This document shows, one piece after another, positions 54,317 to 63,634 of a stretch of 64,000 nucleotides of DNA. The notes under the pieces were generated by a model. It ran no database searches. It saw nothing but the letters and a program-made list of their open reading frames with translations, and was not told where the DNA came from. The stretch covers positions 434,001-498,000 of the forward strand of contig CAXNLE010000002.1 of assembly GCA_964203235.1 (NCBI GenBank), in the 5' to 3' direction. Position 1 is the first letter of the stretch. Each line of letters starts with the position of its first letter. The position numbers and the translations under genes were made by a program. This DNA is from BACL27 sp964203235 (GTDB lineage: Bacteria > Actinomycetota > Acidimicrobiia > Acidimicrobiales > Ilumatobacteraceae).

Positions 54317-55252
54317 TTAACTTTTAACGCACGAACTAACTGCATCAACAATCACCGCAAAAGCCGCGTCAGCGTCAATTGTTTCAAGCACTTGAGTATT
54401 CGCTTTTGTTCGCGACTTCACGTGACGGTCATCAATTACTGTCATTCCGCGAGTGTGCGTTCCATCAAGTTCGACCGCAACATGTGTTTGTTTTGAAGTA
54501 AATAGTTCTGGGTGCGTCAACGCCAACACAGCACAAACATCATGCAGTGGTGCACCTTCAAAGTCGTCATGCAGAGATTTGTACATCTTGCTGAAAAATT
54601 CAAGTAGCCCTGCCAACATCGGGCCGACAACAGTGTGTGCCTCACGCACCATCTCAATTCGCGATGGTGTTGCCATAATTTGATGAGTCAAGTGCAGACC
54701 ACTCATAATAATTTTCGCACCCGAATCAAAAACTGCAGCAGCAGCCTCTGGGTCGCACCAGATATTAAATTCAGCCGTTGCCGTCCGATTGCCAAACCTG
54801 CCACCACCCATAATTGATATTCCAGAAATTTTGTCGACTAAATCTGGGGCGGCACGCAAAGCCAATGCGATGTTCGTCAAAGGCCCAGTTGGCACCAACC
54901 ACAAGCCAGGGTTTGCGCGAACCGTATCAATAATAAAATAGACAGCGTTAGTGCCGTCTGCAGGGCGAGATGGCTCGGGCAAATTTGCACCGTCCATTCC
55001 GCTTTCGCCGTGAATATATGCGGCGTGAATCGGCTCGGCAACTAACGGTCGACCGGCACCAGAATGTAACGGCGCATTCGAACCGCACAAGTCGAGAATG
55101 ATTCGTGCGTTTTTTGTTGTAAGCGACAACGGCGCATTACCGGCAACAGTTGTTACTCCAATTACATCGGCGAATTTAGCGGCAACGATAAGCGCAAATG
55201 CGTCGTCATGCCCAGGATCACAATCCATTAGAACTTTTATTTTGGCTGTCAT
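54317..55252 (-). CDS. Inosine-uridine preferring nucleoside hydrolase family protein
   Basis: A 311-residue enzyme from ATG 55252. The calcium-binding signature DCDPGHDDAFAL sits at the N-terminus, and the second Asp region LHDVCAVLAL near the C-terminus. The family cleaves the N-glycosidic bond of ribonucleosides for salvage. Residues that set base choice cannot be judged by eye. It is divergent from bioY. Confidence 0.93.
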   Translation of the reverse strand: MTAKIKVLMDCDPGHDDAFALIVAAKFADVIGVTTVAGNAPLSLTTKNARIILDLCGSNAPLHSGAGRPLVAEPIHAAYIHGESGMDGANLPEPSRPADGTNAVYFIIDTVRANPGLWLVPTGPLTNIALALRAAPDLVDKISGISIMGGGRFGNRTATAEFNIWCDPEAAAAVFDSGAKIIMSGLHLTHQIMATPSRIEMVREAHTVVGPMLAGLLEFFSKMYKSLHDDFEGAPLHDVCAVLALTHPELFTSKQTHVAVELDGTHTRGMTVIDDRHVKSRTKANTQVLETIDADAAFAVIVDAVSSCVKS

Positions 55253-55323
55253 AGAAGTTAGTCTTTCGCGCAATTTTTATTAAAAACGTTATTTGGTAGT
55301 TCAATGATGACACAATTAGAGTC

Positions 55324-55929
55324 ATGATCAACAAAACTCAAACACTCGTGTTATCCGACATATGGCCAAAACCACAAGCGCGAACACAAACCATTGTTCG
55401 TAATGCGACATTGGTTGTCGGCTTCGCTTTACTTACTGCGATCTGTGCACAAATTCGAATTCCACTTGGGTTCACGCCAGTGCCAATAACCGGTCAAACA
55501 TTTGCCGTGCTGCTTGCTGGTGCTGCACTCGGCACAAAACTTGGTGCTCTCAGTCAAGTTACGTACTGGGTTGCAGGTCTAACCGGCTTGCCGTTTTATT
55601 CGAATGCCACAAGTGGCTGGAGTGTCGGCACAGGCGCAACCATGGGTTACATGATTGGGTTTGTATTGGCTGCCGCAGCCGTAGGTCATCTGGCTGAACG
55701 CAAACACGACCGCCAATTCATAACATCGTTGCCAGCAATGTTGCTCGGCTCAGCAATTATTTATACATGCGGTTCGGTTTGGCTTGCACACTCATTGAAT
55801 ATCGCAATCTCAACTGGCGAAGATAATGCGATCAGCCTTGGCGTCGCACCATTTCTAATTGGTGACTTGATAAAGGTTCTGCTTGCAGCAGCCTCAACAT
55901 CGACTATCTGGCAGGTTATTAAAAACTAG
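55324..55929 (+). CDS. bioY: Biotin transporter BioY (ECF S component)
   Basis: A 201-residue membrane protein with about six helices. The BioY signature GFTPVPITGQTFAVLLAGAA and the GLTGLPFY loop are clear. It binds biotin and normally works with an ECF energy module (ATPases plus T protein), which is not in this window. The last 4 bases overlap the convergent ABC transporter gene. Confidence 0.93.
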   Translation: MINKTQTLVLSDIWPKPQARTQTIVRNATLVVGFALLTAICAQIRIPLGFTPVPITGQTFAVLLAGAALGTKLGALSQVTYWVAGLTGLPFYSNATSGWSVGTGATMGYMIGFVLAAAAVGHLAERKHDRQFITSLPAMLLGSAIIYTCGSVWLAHSLNIAISTGEDNAISLGVAPFLIGDLIKVLLAAASTSTIWQVIKN

Positions 55930-56915
55930 ACAATCGGATGGTGGCAAGCAACAAACTGCCCAGGTGAGACCTCACGCAATTGCGGCTCTTGCTCTGCGCA
56001 AAGTGCTGATGCACCGACACATCTAGTTCTAAAACGACACCCACTTGGTGGGTTCATCGGCGACGGTGGTTCGCCTTGCAATAGTTCTGTTCTTATTTGC
56101 TTAGTTGGATCAGGAATCGGCACCGAGTTAAGCAACGCACGGGTGTAGTGATGGGCTGGTTGTGAATAAAGAACGTCCGGCGGGGCAACTTCGCAAATCT
56201 TGCCGAGATACATCACCATCACACGAGTACTTATCGCTTTGACCACTGCTAGGTCGTGCGAAATAAACAACATCGTCAGACCATAAGTTTCTTTCATGAA
56301 AAGCAACAAGTTAAGAATCTGTGCTTGAATGCTCACATCTAAAGCACTCACAGGCTCATCGCATATCAACATTCGCGGGTCGAGCGCGAGAGCACGTGCA
56401 ATGCTGATGCGCTGACATTGCCCACCAGAAAACTCATATGAACGACGATTCAAAACAAGGTCTGGTTCAAGCCCAACACTGAACAGCAGCTTATTGATGC
56501 GCTCATCTCGCTCGGCACGAGTGCCACGATCCCAAATCTCTAGTGGTTCATCAATCAACTGATGCACCGTCATGCGTGGATTAAGTGATGAAATCGGATC
56601 TTGAAAGATCATCTGCATTGAAGTTCGTGCCGAACGAAGGTTTTCTTTGGGCAGCAAAGTCATATCTGTGCCGTCGAAAATAACTTCACCAGAATTTGGT
56701 GGTGGCAATTGCAAAATTGCTCGCGCCAAAGTCGTTTTTCCGCATCCAGACTCGCCCACAATTGCCAAGGTTTCACCTTTGACAACATCAAGACTCAAAC
56801 CCGAAACAGCCTTGACGGTTTTATTTTTACCAACTCGAAACTCAACCGTGAGATCACGAACTGTCAACACCGAGTCAACGGTGTTACGCATGTGGGCTGT
56901 ACCTGACCCGGCCAT
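55926..56915 (-). CDS. Peptide ABC transporter ATP-binding protein (DppF/OppF type)
   Basis: A 329-residue ATPase: Walker A GESGCGKTT, signature EFSGGQCQR, Walker B MLICDEPVSALD, and the C-terminal oligopeptide-transporter domain with CRFRTRCVGASALC, which can hold an Fe-S cluster in relatives. Last gene of the peptide transport operon. Its ATG overlaps the previous stop by one base (TAATG). Confidence 0.93.
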   Translation of the reverse strand: MAGSGTAHMRNTVDSVLTVRDLTVEFRVGKNKTVKAVSGLSLDVVKGETLAIVGESGCGKTTLARAILQLPPPNSGEVIFDGTDMTLLPKENLRSARTSMQMIFQDPISSLNPRMTVHQLIDEPLEIWDRGTRAERDERINKLLFSVGLEPDLVLNRRSYEFSGGQCQRISIARALALDPRMLICDEPVSALDVSIQAQILNLLLFMKETYGLTMLFISHDLAVVKAISTRVMVMYLGKICEVAPPDVLYSQPAHHYTRALLNSVPIPDPTKQIRTELLQGEPPSPMNPPSGCRFRTRCVGASALCAEQEPQLREVSPGQFVACHHPIV

Positions 56916-57892
56916 TACAACGCCTCACCAATCGGAAACCAGCAACGATAGATATGACCGTCTGGGTCTGTTTTCAACTCTGGATGGTCTGTTGTGCATT
57001 TGTCTTGGGCATATTTGCAACGTGGAGCAAAACCACAACCAGCGGGGCGATTTGTTGGATCAGGAAGTCGACCAGCAATTACTGAAAGGCGCGTTCCTGA
57101 TTTGTGGTCAACTCGCGGAATCGAATCAAGTAGAGCCTCTGTATACGGCATGCGCATGTCAGCAAATAATTTTTTTGTCGGAGCATACTCAACAACTTCG
57201 CCTGCATACATAACTGCGACATAGTCGGTATTGCCTGCGACAACACCCAAGTCATGGGTCACTAGAACCATCGACATCTTCAAGTCTTCACGTAATTCTC
57301 GCAACAGCTGCAAGATTTGTGCCTGCACCGTCACGTCGAGTGCGGTAGTTGGCTCATCGGCAAATAAAAGTTTTGGATTACATGCGATTGCTATTGCGAT
57401 CATCACGCGCTGGCGCATTCCACCTGACAATTGATACGGAAACGACTTAAGCACTGCCGCTGCATTTGGTATGCGCACGAGTTCGAGCAATTCTTTGCTG
57501 CGTGCCATCGCATCGCTTTTACTCATACCAAGACGAATGCGCAGGCCTTCAGAGACTTGCGCACCGATGCGTCGCACTGGGTTTAACGCAGTCAATGGGT
57601 CTTGAAAGATCATTGCCATGCCTGAGCCAAATAATTCGCGCACCTGTTCTTTCGACATCGCTGTCAATTCATTACCATCAAAAATCACGGTGCCGGTCCG
57701 ATTAACGGTGCTTCCCTGCAATAGTCCCATCGCCGCACGACACATAACCGTCTTGCCGCTGCCAGACTCGCCGACTACGCCAACGCTCATTCCGGCTGGT
57801 ATTTCAATGTCTACACCGCGAACTGCCTCAAGTGAACCACGCGGCGTATCGAAATTGACGCTCATATTTTTGATACTTAACAACGAACTCAT
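56915..57892 (-). CDS. Peptide ABC transporter ATP-binding protein (DppD/OppD type)
   Basis: A 325-residue ATPase with Walker A GESGSGKTV, signature QLSGGMRQR, Walker B LLFADEPTTALD and the C-terminal cysteine motif CGFAPRCKYAQDKC. Pairs with the next ATPase to power import. Its start overlaps the permease stop as ATGA. Confidence 0.93.
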   Translation of the reverse strand: MSSLLSIKNMSVNFDTPRGSLEAVRGVDIEIPAGMSVGVVGESGSGKTVMCRAAMGLLQGSTVNRTGTVIFDGNELTAMSKEQVRELFGSGMAMIFQDPLTALNPVRRIGAQVSEGLRIRLGMSKSDAMARSKELLELVRIPNAAAVLKSFPYQLSGGMRQRVMIAIAIACNPKLLFADEPTTALDVTVQAQILQLLRELREDLKMSMVLVTHDLGVVAGNTDYVAVMYAGEVVEYAPTKKLFADMRMPYTEALLDSIPRVDHKSGTRLSVIAGRLPDPTNRPAGCGFAPRCKYAQDKCTTDHPELKTDPDGHIYRCWFPIGEAL

Positions 57893-58749
57893 ACTTTTGA
57901 CTCTCGACCGTCAAGTCTTCCGCGAAGCACTTCACCAATTTGGTTCGTCGAAATAACCGTGATGGCAAGAAATATCACCGGAATGTAAAGCACATGCGGT
58001 GAGTATTCGAGGTCATTTCGGCCCCGTGCGATCATTCCACCCCAGCTGCCACCATCTGGGATACCTACACCCAAAAGTGAGAGTGATGCTTCAGCAATAA
58101 TCACGACACCGAAGGCGAGAAATGCGACGGCAATCAACGCTGGTAACACATTGGGCACAATATGTTTTCTAATGATCTGCATATCGCGCATTCCCATACT
58201 GCGGGCTGCCGTAACAAATTCGCGACCGCTCCAAGTAAGGGTTGCACCTCTTGCAATGCGACCCAAGATCGGGATTAACACGATCGTTAAAGAGATGACA
58301 AGCACCACAACTCGACGCCAAATCGGCACTACTTCTGTCATGTCAACATTCGTTGCCAAAACTGAGACAAGCGCTAATGCGAGTACCAAGTTTGGTATTG
58401 CCAAACCAACATTAAAGGCAGTTGACAAAACTAAGTCAACTTTGCCACGCACGAAGGCGGCGGTTATACCGAGCGCACTTCCGATTAATCCGCCCAAACC
58501 AACTGCGGTGACTGCAATAAATACCGACATCCGAGTACCTGAAATTACTGATGACAATAAGTCGTAGCCGTTGTTATCAGTGCCAAGAATGTGACCTGGC
58601 GAAAACGGTGTCACGCCCAAATCATCCTCATAAACAAATGTCCAATTCTCAATTGGCAAGAAAGGACCGAATAATGCAAAAAACATCATCAGCCCTAGCC
58701 ACGCGACACAAAGTTGAGTTGGTTTGGATAATTCTTTGAATTTAAACAT
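57889..58749 (-). CDS. Peptide ABC transporter permease (DppC/OppC type)
   Basis: A 286-residue permease from ATG 58749, with the N-terminal cytoplasmic/TM lead (KFKELSKPTQLCVAWLGLMM), a periplasmic loop containing the family motif HILGTDNNGYDLLSSVI and the ABC-docking EAA-like loop REFVTAARSMGMRDMQII. Overlaps the other permease gene by 8 nt. Frames reaching to 58803 are not needed. Confidence 0.92.
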   Translation of the reverse strand: MFKFKELSKPTQLCVAWLGLMMFFALFGPFLPIENWTFVYEDDLGVTPFSPGHILGTDNNGYDLLSSVISGTRMSVFIAVTAVGLGGLIGSALGITAAFVRGKVDLVLSTAFNVGLAIPNLVLALALVSVLATNVDMTEVVPIWRRVVVLVISLTIVLIPILGRIARGATLTWSGREFVTAARSMGMRDMQIIRKHIVPNVLPALIAVAFLAFGVVIIAEASLSLLGVGIPDGGSWGGMIARGRNDLEYSPHVLYIPVIFLAITVISTNQIGEVLRGRLDGRESKV

Positions 58750-59707
58750 TTGACCTTCGATCTCGAGTTCTCGGGTCAACGAAACCCGAACCAATATCAA
58801 CAACTAAATTAAAGAAAACATAGAACAATGCAATCACCGCAACACTTGATTGCAGCATGATGTACTGTCGGCCACCGATTGCTGCAAATATCTCAAAGCC
58901 GACACCGTATGTCGCAAAGATACTTTCGATGACAATTGCACCGCCAATTAGCCCGCCCATACTCAACGCGGCTGACGTAAACAAAGTGACACTTGACGGC
59001 CGAAACACATGTCGCCACAATATTCGTCGATCGCTCAAACCTTTTGACATTGCCATCGTTACGTAGTCTTCGCGAAGCGAAGCAATCATGTCTGCTCGTA
59101 ACAGCCGTGTGTATTGGGCAATTAATCCAAAACTTAAACTCAGCACCGGCATAATCATGTGTTTGAAATGCTCCCAGATACCTTCTGAAAATGTGGCATA
59201 ACCAAGAGTCGGCAACCAAGCTAAGTTAGTGCCGATAAAGATTATCAAAATCAACCCAATAGCGAAGCCAGGTATAGATGAAAAAATAAACAAAGTATTG
59301 CTAATCACTCGGTCAGCGCGACGACCTGCGCGGTAAGCCGACAATACGCCAAGAGGTATTGCTATGCCAAGCGCAAAAATTTGTGTGTATGCCATCAACA
59401 ACAAAGATCGGGGCATCGCTTTTATTAAATGACCTGAAACTGTTTCGGTTCCGCCTGAGTAATAAATCAAGCCCATATCGCCCTGCACGAAATTGCCAAG
59501 CCACTGCAGGTAATAGCCGATTGGACCTTTATCTAAACCAATACTTGTTCGAAAAGCAGCGCGCTCAGTTTCGCTACCAACAGGAATCACAATTGTGGCT
59601 AGATCAACAGGAATAATTCTTATCAAAAGCGAAACACCAAAAGTAACTAGAAGTAGCACAACAAAAAGTTGTGCTACTCGTTGTAACCAAAAGCCATACT
59701 TCAACAC
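58742..59707 (-). CDS. Peptide ABC transporter permease (DppB/OppB type)
   Basis: A 321-residue permease with about six helices and the EAA-like loop REDYVTMAMSKGLSDRRILW. GTG start at 59707 with a good ribosome site (GGGGAG) 5 nt upstream. It follows the first binding-protein gene after a gap containing a strong hairpin. Confidence 0.92.
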   Translation of the reverse strand: MLKYGFWLQRVAQLFVVLLLVTFGVSLLIRIIPVDLATIVIPVGSETERAAFRTSIGLDKGPIGYYLQWLGNFVQGDMGLIYYSGGTETVSGHLIKAMPRSLLLMAYTQIFALGIAIPLGVLSAYRAGRRADRVISNTLFIFSSIPGFAIGLILIIFIGTNLAWLPTLGYATFSEGIWEHFKHMIMPVLSLSFGLIAQYTRLLRADMIASLREDYVTMAMSKGLSDRRILWRHVFRPSSVTLFTSAALSMGGLIGGAIVIESIFATYGVGFEIFAAIGGRQYIMLQSSVAVIALFYVFFNLVVDIGSGFVDPRTRDRRSNV

Positions 59708-59800
59708 GATTACTCCCCGTTAGACATCAAAAAAATTTTGCAATTACATAGCGACTGTTTGTGACGAATGCAACTCTAGACAGGTTAACTACTAAATGCA

Positions 59801-59832
59801 CAAGGCGACGGTGCCGAAGCACCGCCGCCTTG
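59801..59832 (-). terminator. UUCG-capped intercistronic hairpin after binding-protein gene 1
   Basis: On the minus strand CAAGGCGGCGGTGC, loop TTCG, GCACCGTCGCCTTG pair over all 14 positions with one G-U pair, closed by C-UUCG-G, an exceptionally stable tetraloop. No T run follows, so it is more likely to block 3' decay or partly attenuate than to terminate fully. It sits between the abundant binding protein and the permease genes, where differential expression is usual. Confidence 0.75.
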
Positions 59833-59866
59833 CGTAATTGTGAATTACTAAATTAATTATTGCAAA

Positions 59867-61552
59867 TTACTTCGTTGACCAAACGCCTGTCCAGTCGATT
59901 CCGAAGTTTGTAACCAATCGTCGTGGTCCACCTGCGGCAAGTGGCAATTCGCCAACTCCACCGAGGTTTTTGTACGTCAATGAGTATGCCAACATCGAAA
60001 TGTTAGTGACATGCGCTTCGTTTTGAATTTGTTCCGTTGCCTGCTGATACAGCGCTTTCTTCTTCGCCATATTCGGCTCAGCACGGGCTGCGAACAGCAA
60101 ACTCTCACTCACGGTGTCCTTGAACGATGAGATGTTCAAGATTGAGTAGAGAATTTTCGTCGCTGGTGAGACATTCAAAAGTGCCTTCGGGTTTCCACCA
60201 GAGGTATCACTTACCAAGAATGGAAGAATGAAAGCAGTTCCCGTTCCTTCCATCAAAAGAAGCGGCAACATTTGGTACTGCATTGGGAATGCCTTTGCAA
60301 TCGACTCTGCTGTCGTTTGTGACAACAAGTTGACTTTCATACCTGCTGCTGCGCCCATCTGTTGAATCAGAATTGCGTTTGCAGTTGAGTCGGCCGATGT
60401 ACTTACGTACGGAAGACTGAACTCAAGGTCCTTGCCTGTTTCTACTTTGTAGGCAGCCGTGAAAGATTTCGCCTTCGCGAGGTCGTAACCTGCGTAACCC
60501 TTCTTGTTGTACATGATGTTGTTTGGCCCAACGATTGAATCTGGAACCATGCCCAGACCCTTTTGACGAACCTTCAACCACTTCTCGCGGTCAAGTGCAT
60601 GAGAAAGAGCGAGACGCGCATTCTTGCTGCTAAACGGAGCAACCTTGTGATTCAACCAAAATGTTGGATAATAATCCATCGGCGAAATAATCGTTGTCAA
60701 GTTCTTGTTCTTTTGCAAATCTTTGATCTGCTTTGCTTCAGTAGCTGAAGTGAACATTGATGCTGCGAGTGAACCGCTCTTCACACCGCTGACGCGTGGT
60801 TGCGCATCTGACAAGAATGTGAATGTGATTCCGTCGAGGTATGGCAACTTGCCACCCTTGGCATCTTTGCGCCAATAGTCAGGGTTCGCTGTGACAACAA
60901 GTTTTGTCAACTCAGTTGAAACCAACTTGAATGCACCAGTACCAACTGGTGTCGTTGAACAAGTCTTGCCCAAAATTTGACTTGGAGCACGAGCAAAGAA
61001 ACGACCAGATGCGTAAAGCGATTCTGGATAGTTTGAATCTGCTTGATACAAAGTTACTTGCACCGACATTGCGCCAGTCGCCTTAACATCTGTGATGTTC
61101 CCGTTAAAGCCGCCAGCCGTGCCTGGGCTTCCAGCTTTGCCTACGAGTAGTAGCGCTCCACGAAGAGCCTGAAGATTAGTTACAAGCGCAGCAGCATCTA
61201 CAGGAGTGCCGTCATGAAACTTGATTCCATCACGAACTGTTAATAGCCAAGTTTTGTTGTCCTCACTGTGCTCAAATGACTTGAGTAGGTACGGAACAAT
61301 TTTGCCGTCGGCTCGTTGCTCAACCCATGTTTCATAAATTGTGCGAGCACCCATGAGTGACGAGTTCGCCAAGTTGTCTGCCATGCAATAACCAGGGAAC
61401 GAGTCAAAAATACCAACTGTGATATTTCCTCCACGCTTTGGAGTATCTGCACCAGCAGCACCGCTGCTTGATACTTGTGTGAGTGATGCAACAAGTGCAA
61501 TTGCCATTACGGCAACAACCTTGCGACGACCACCAGTGAATATGCTCTTCAT
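59867..61552 (-). CDS. Extracytoplasmic peptide-binding protein (SBP family 5), copy 1
   Basis: A 561-residue binding protein with a Sec signal peptide (RRKVVAVMAIALVASLTQVS, probable cleavage near SGAAGA) and the family 5 layout: GIKFHDGTPVDAAALVTN near the N-terminus, NPDYWRKDAKGGKLPYLDGI in the middle. It captures peptides or similar solutes for the downstream permeases. It lacks a lipobox cysteine at the cleavage site, unlike many Gram-positive binding proteins, so anchoring is unclear. It is a clear paralogue of the upstream gene. Confidence 0.92.
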   Translation of the reverse strand: MKSIFTGGRRKVVAVMAIALVASLTQVSSSGAAGADTPKRGGNITVGIFDSFPGYCMADNLANSSLMGARTIYETWVEQRADGKIVPYLLKSFEHSEDNKTWLLTVRDGIKFHDGTPVDAAALVTNLQALRGALLLVGKAGSPGTAGGFNGNITDVKATGAMSVQVTLYQADSNYPESLYASGRFFARAPSQILGKTCSTTPVGTGAFKLVSTELTKLVVTANPDYWRKDAKGGKLPYLDGITFTFLSDAQPRVSGVKSGSLAASMFTSATEAKQIKDLQKNKNLTTIISPMDYYPTFWLNHKVAPFSSKNARLALSHALDREKWLKVRQKGLGMVPDSIVGPNNIMYNKKGYAGYDLAKAKSFTAAYKVETGKDLEFSLPYVSTSADSTANAILIQQMGAAAGMKVNLLSQTTAESIAKAFPMQYQMLPLLLMEGTGTAFILPFLVSDTSGGNPKALLNVSPATKILYSILNISSFKDTVSESLLFAARAEPNMAKKKALYQQATEQIQNEAHVTNISMLAYSLTYKNLGGVGELPLAAGGPRRLVTNFGIDWTGVWSTK

Positions 61553-61595
61553 TTTTTATTTCCCCCTTCGGAAATGGCTATGTGCCTGATAACAC

Positions 61596-61623
61596 ACTAT
61601 CTAGAGGATTCTCCTTGTGTCAA
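61596..61623 (-). promoter_or_regulatory. Putative promoter of binding-protein gene 1
   Basis: On the minus strand a perfect -35 TTGACA (61623-61618) is followed by a 16-bp spacer and GATAGT (61601-61596) as -10. It lies about 45 bp before the start codon at 61552, giving copy 1 its own promoter besides any read-through from copy 2. Confidence 0.5.
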
Positions 61624-61729
61624 ACAACACATTGAGGATCTGCGCACGATTTAAACAAGATTCAGGGCTGATTAAAGCGCTCATTTCATAGCAAATTTCG
61701 GCGCAAATTGAAATCACCGGTGAAACAGC

Positions 61730-61759
61730 AAAGCGGCGGTGCCGAAGCACCGCCGCCTT
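61730..61759 (-). terminator. UUCG-capped intercistronic hairpin after binding-protein gene 2
   Basis: On the minus strand AAGGCGGCGGTGC, TTCG, GCACCGCCGCTTT pair over 13 positions with one G-U pair. It is nearly identical to the hairpin after copy 1 and lies at the same place relative to the stop codon, so hairpin and gene were duplicated together. No T run follows. Confidence 0.75.
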
Positions 61760-61796
61760 ACTTATTAACGAATTATTTAGTTATGCGAATTATTGA

Positions 61797-63482
61797 TTAC
61801 TTAGTTGACCAAACGCCTGTCCAGTCAATTCCGAAGTTTGTTAGCAATCGACGTTGTCCACCTGCAGCAAGTGGCAACTCGCCAACTCCACCAAGGTTTT
61901 TGTACGAAAGCATGTAAGTAGTTCTAAAGAGTGAAGTTAAGCGAGCTTCGGCTTGAAGTTGCGCTGTTGCATCCTGATAGAGCTTCTTCTTCTTGGCCAT
62001 GTTCGCCTCAGCACGCGCTGCAAACAACAAGTTCTCACTCACTGTGTCTTTGAACGCTGAAAGGTTCAAGATCGAGTAGAGAATTTTTGTCCTTGGCGAG
62101 ACATTCAAGAGAGCAGTCGGGTTTCCACCAGACGTATCGCTTACCAAGAATGGAAGAATGAAACCGGTTCCGGTTCCTTCCATTATTAGAAGCGGCATCG
62201 CTTGATATTGCTGAGGGAACGCTTTTGTAATAATCTCCGCTGTCGTTTGTGGCAACACGTTCATTTTGATTCCGGCTGCTTCAAGCATTTGTTTGATCAG
62301 CGTTGAGTTTGCAACGTCATCGGAAGATGCTGTATTCACAGGGAAACTGAACTCAAGATCTTTACCCGTTTCTGCCTTGTAAGCAGCCGCGAAAGATTTC
62401 GCCTTTGCAAGATCAAACCCTGCAAAGTTTTTCTTGTTGTACATGATGTTGTTTGGTCCGACGATCGAGTCTGGAACACTGCCCATACCTTTTTGACGAA
62501 CCTTCACGAACTTCTCGCGATCTAATGCATGAGAAACGGCAAGACGTGCATTCTTGCTGCTAAACGGTAATTTCGAGTTGTTCAACCAAATTGATGAGTA
62601 ATAGTCCTCTGGCGACAAGATTGACGTCACAGCTTTGTTCTTTTGCAAATCTTTGATCTGCTTAGCTTCTGAAGCTGATGAGAACATTGTTGCTGCGAGT
62701 GAACCGCTCTTCACACCGCTGACGCGTGGTTGCGCATCTGGCAGGTAGGTGAATGTGATTCCGTCGAGGTATGGCAACTTGCCACCCTTGGCATCTTTGC
62801 GCCAATAGTCAGGGTTCGCTGTAACAACAAGTTTTGTCAAATCAGTTGAAACCAACTTGAATGCACCAGTACCAACTGGTGTCGTTGAACAATTCTTGCC
62901 CAAAATTTGACTTGGAGCACGAGCAAAGAAACGACCCGATGCGTAAAGCGATTCTGGATAATCAGACTCTGCTTGATACAAAGTTACTTGCACCGACATT
63001 GGGCCGGTCACCTTAACGTCAGTTATGTTCGCAGTAAAACCGCCAGCCGTACCTGGGCTTCCAGCTTTGCCTGTAAGAAGAAGTGCTCCACGAAGCGCCT
63101 GAATATTAGTTGCAAGCGCTGCAGCATCTACAGGTGTGCCGTCATGAAACTTGATTCCGTCGCGTACAACAAGACTCCAAATTTTATTGTCTGCATTGTG
63201 CTCAAATGACTTGAGTAGGTACGGAACAATTTTGCCGTCGGCTCGTTGCTCAACCCATGTTTCATAAACGGTGCGAGCACCCATCAAAGCTGAGTTAGCC
63301 AAAGAGTCTGCCATGCAATAACCAGGGAACGAGTCGAAAACACCAACTGTGATATTTCCTCCACGCTTTGGAGTGTCAGCACCAGCAGCACCGCTGCTTG
63401 ATACTTGTGTGAGTGATGCAACAAGCGCGATTGCCATTACGGCAACAACCTTGCGACGACCACCAGTGAATAGTTTCTTCAT
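61797..63482 (-). CDS. Extracytoplasmic peptide-binding protein (SBP family 5), copy 2
   Basis: A 561-residue paralogue of copy 1 with the same length, the same signal peptide except for two residues near the start, and the same ribosome-binding region (AAGGGGGAAATAAAAA before the ATG). Differences gather in the second half (for example around residues 280-290 and 360-400), the part that lines the ligand pocket in this family, which suggests a different or broader peptide range. It is the first gene of the operon. No permease of its own is seen. Confidence 0.92.
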   Translation of the reverse strand: MKKLFTGGRRKVVAVMAIALVASLTQVSSSGAAGADTPKRGGNITVGVFDSFPGYCMADSLANSALMGARTVYETWVEQRADGKIVPYLLKSFEHNADNKIWSLVVRDGIKFHDGTPVDAAALATNIQALRGALLLTGKAGSPGTAGGFTANITDVKVTGPMSVQVTLYQAESDYPESLYASGRFFARAPSQILGKNCSTTPVGTGAFKLVSTDLTKLVVTANPDYWRKDAKGGKLPYLDGITFTYLPDAQPRVSGVKSGSLAATMFSSASEAKQIKDLQKNKAVTSILSPEDYYSSIWLNNSKLPFSSKNARLAVSHALDREKFVKVRQKGMGSVPDSIVGPNNIMYNKKNFAGFDLAKAKSFAAAYKAETGKDLEFSFPVNTASSDDVANSTLIKQMLEAAGIKMNVLPQTTAEIITKAFPQQYQAMPLLIMEGTGTGFILPFLVSDTSGGNPTALLNVSPRTKILYSILNLSAFKDTVSENLLFAARAEANMAKKKKLYQDATAQLQAEARLTSLFRTTYMLSYKNLGGVGELPLAAGGQRRLLTNFGIDWTGVWSTK

Positions 63483-63634
63483 TTTTTATTTCCCCCTTCG
63501 GAAAAAAGGCACGTTGCCCGCGTCAAAGGTAACCCGATCTCTTAAATGGCGATGTCGTTAATCATGTGCCATTCGTCGCTTACGGCGCTTGTGAAAATTC
63601 TTAGATTTTAATTTTTAATCTTGACTTCAATTTT

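Noticed and set aside
59801..59832. Full intrinsic terminator between binding protein and permease genes
   Set aside because: The stem is strong but no T run follows; the operon order argues for processing or partial attenuation.
63545..63573. Inverted repeat AATGGC...GCCATT before binding-protein gene 2
   Set aside because: Only 6 bp arms with 17 nt between, and extension of the stem is imperfect; chance is likely.
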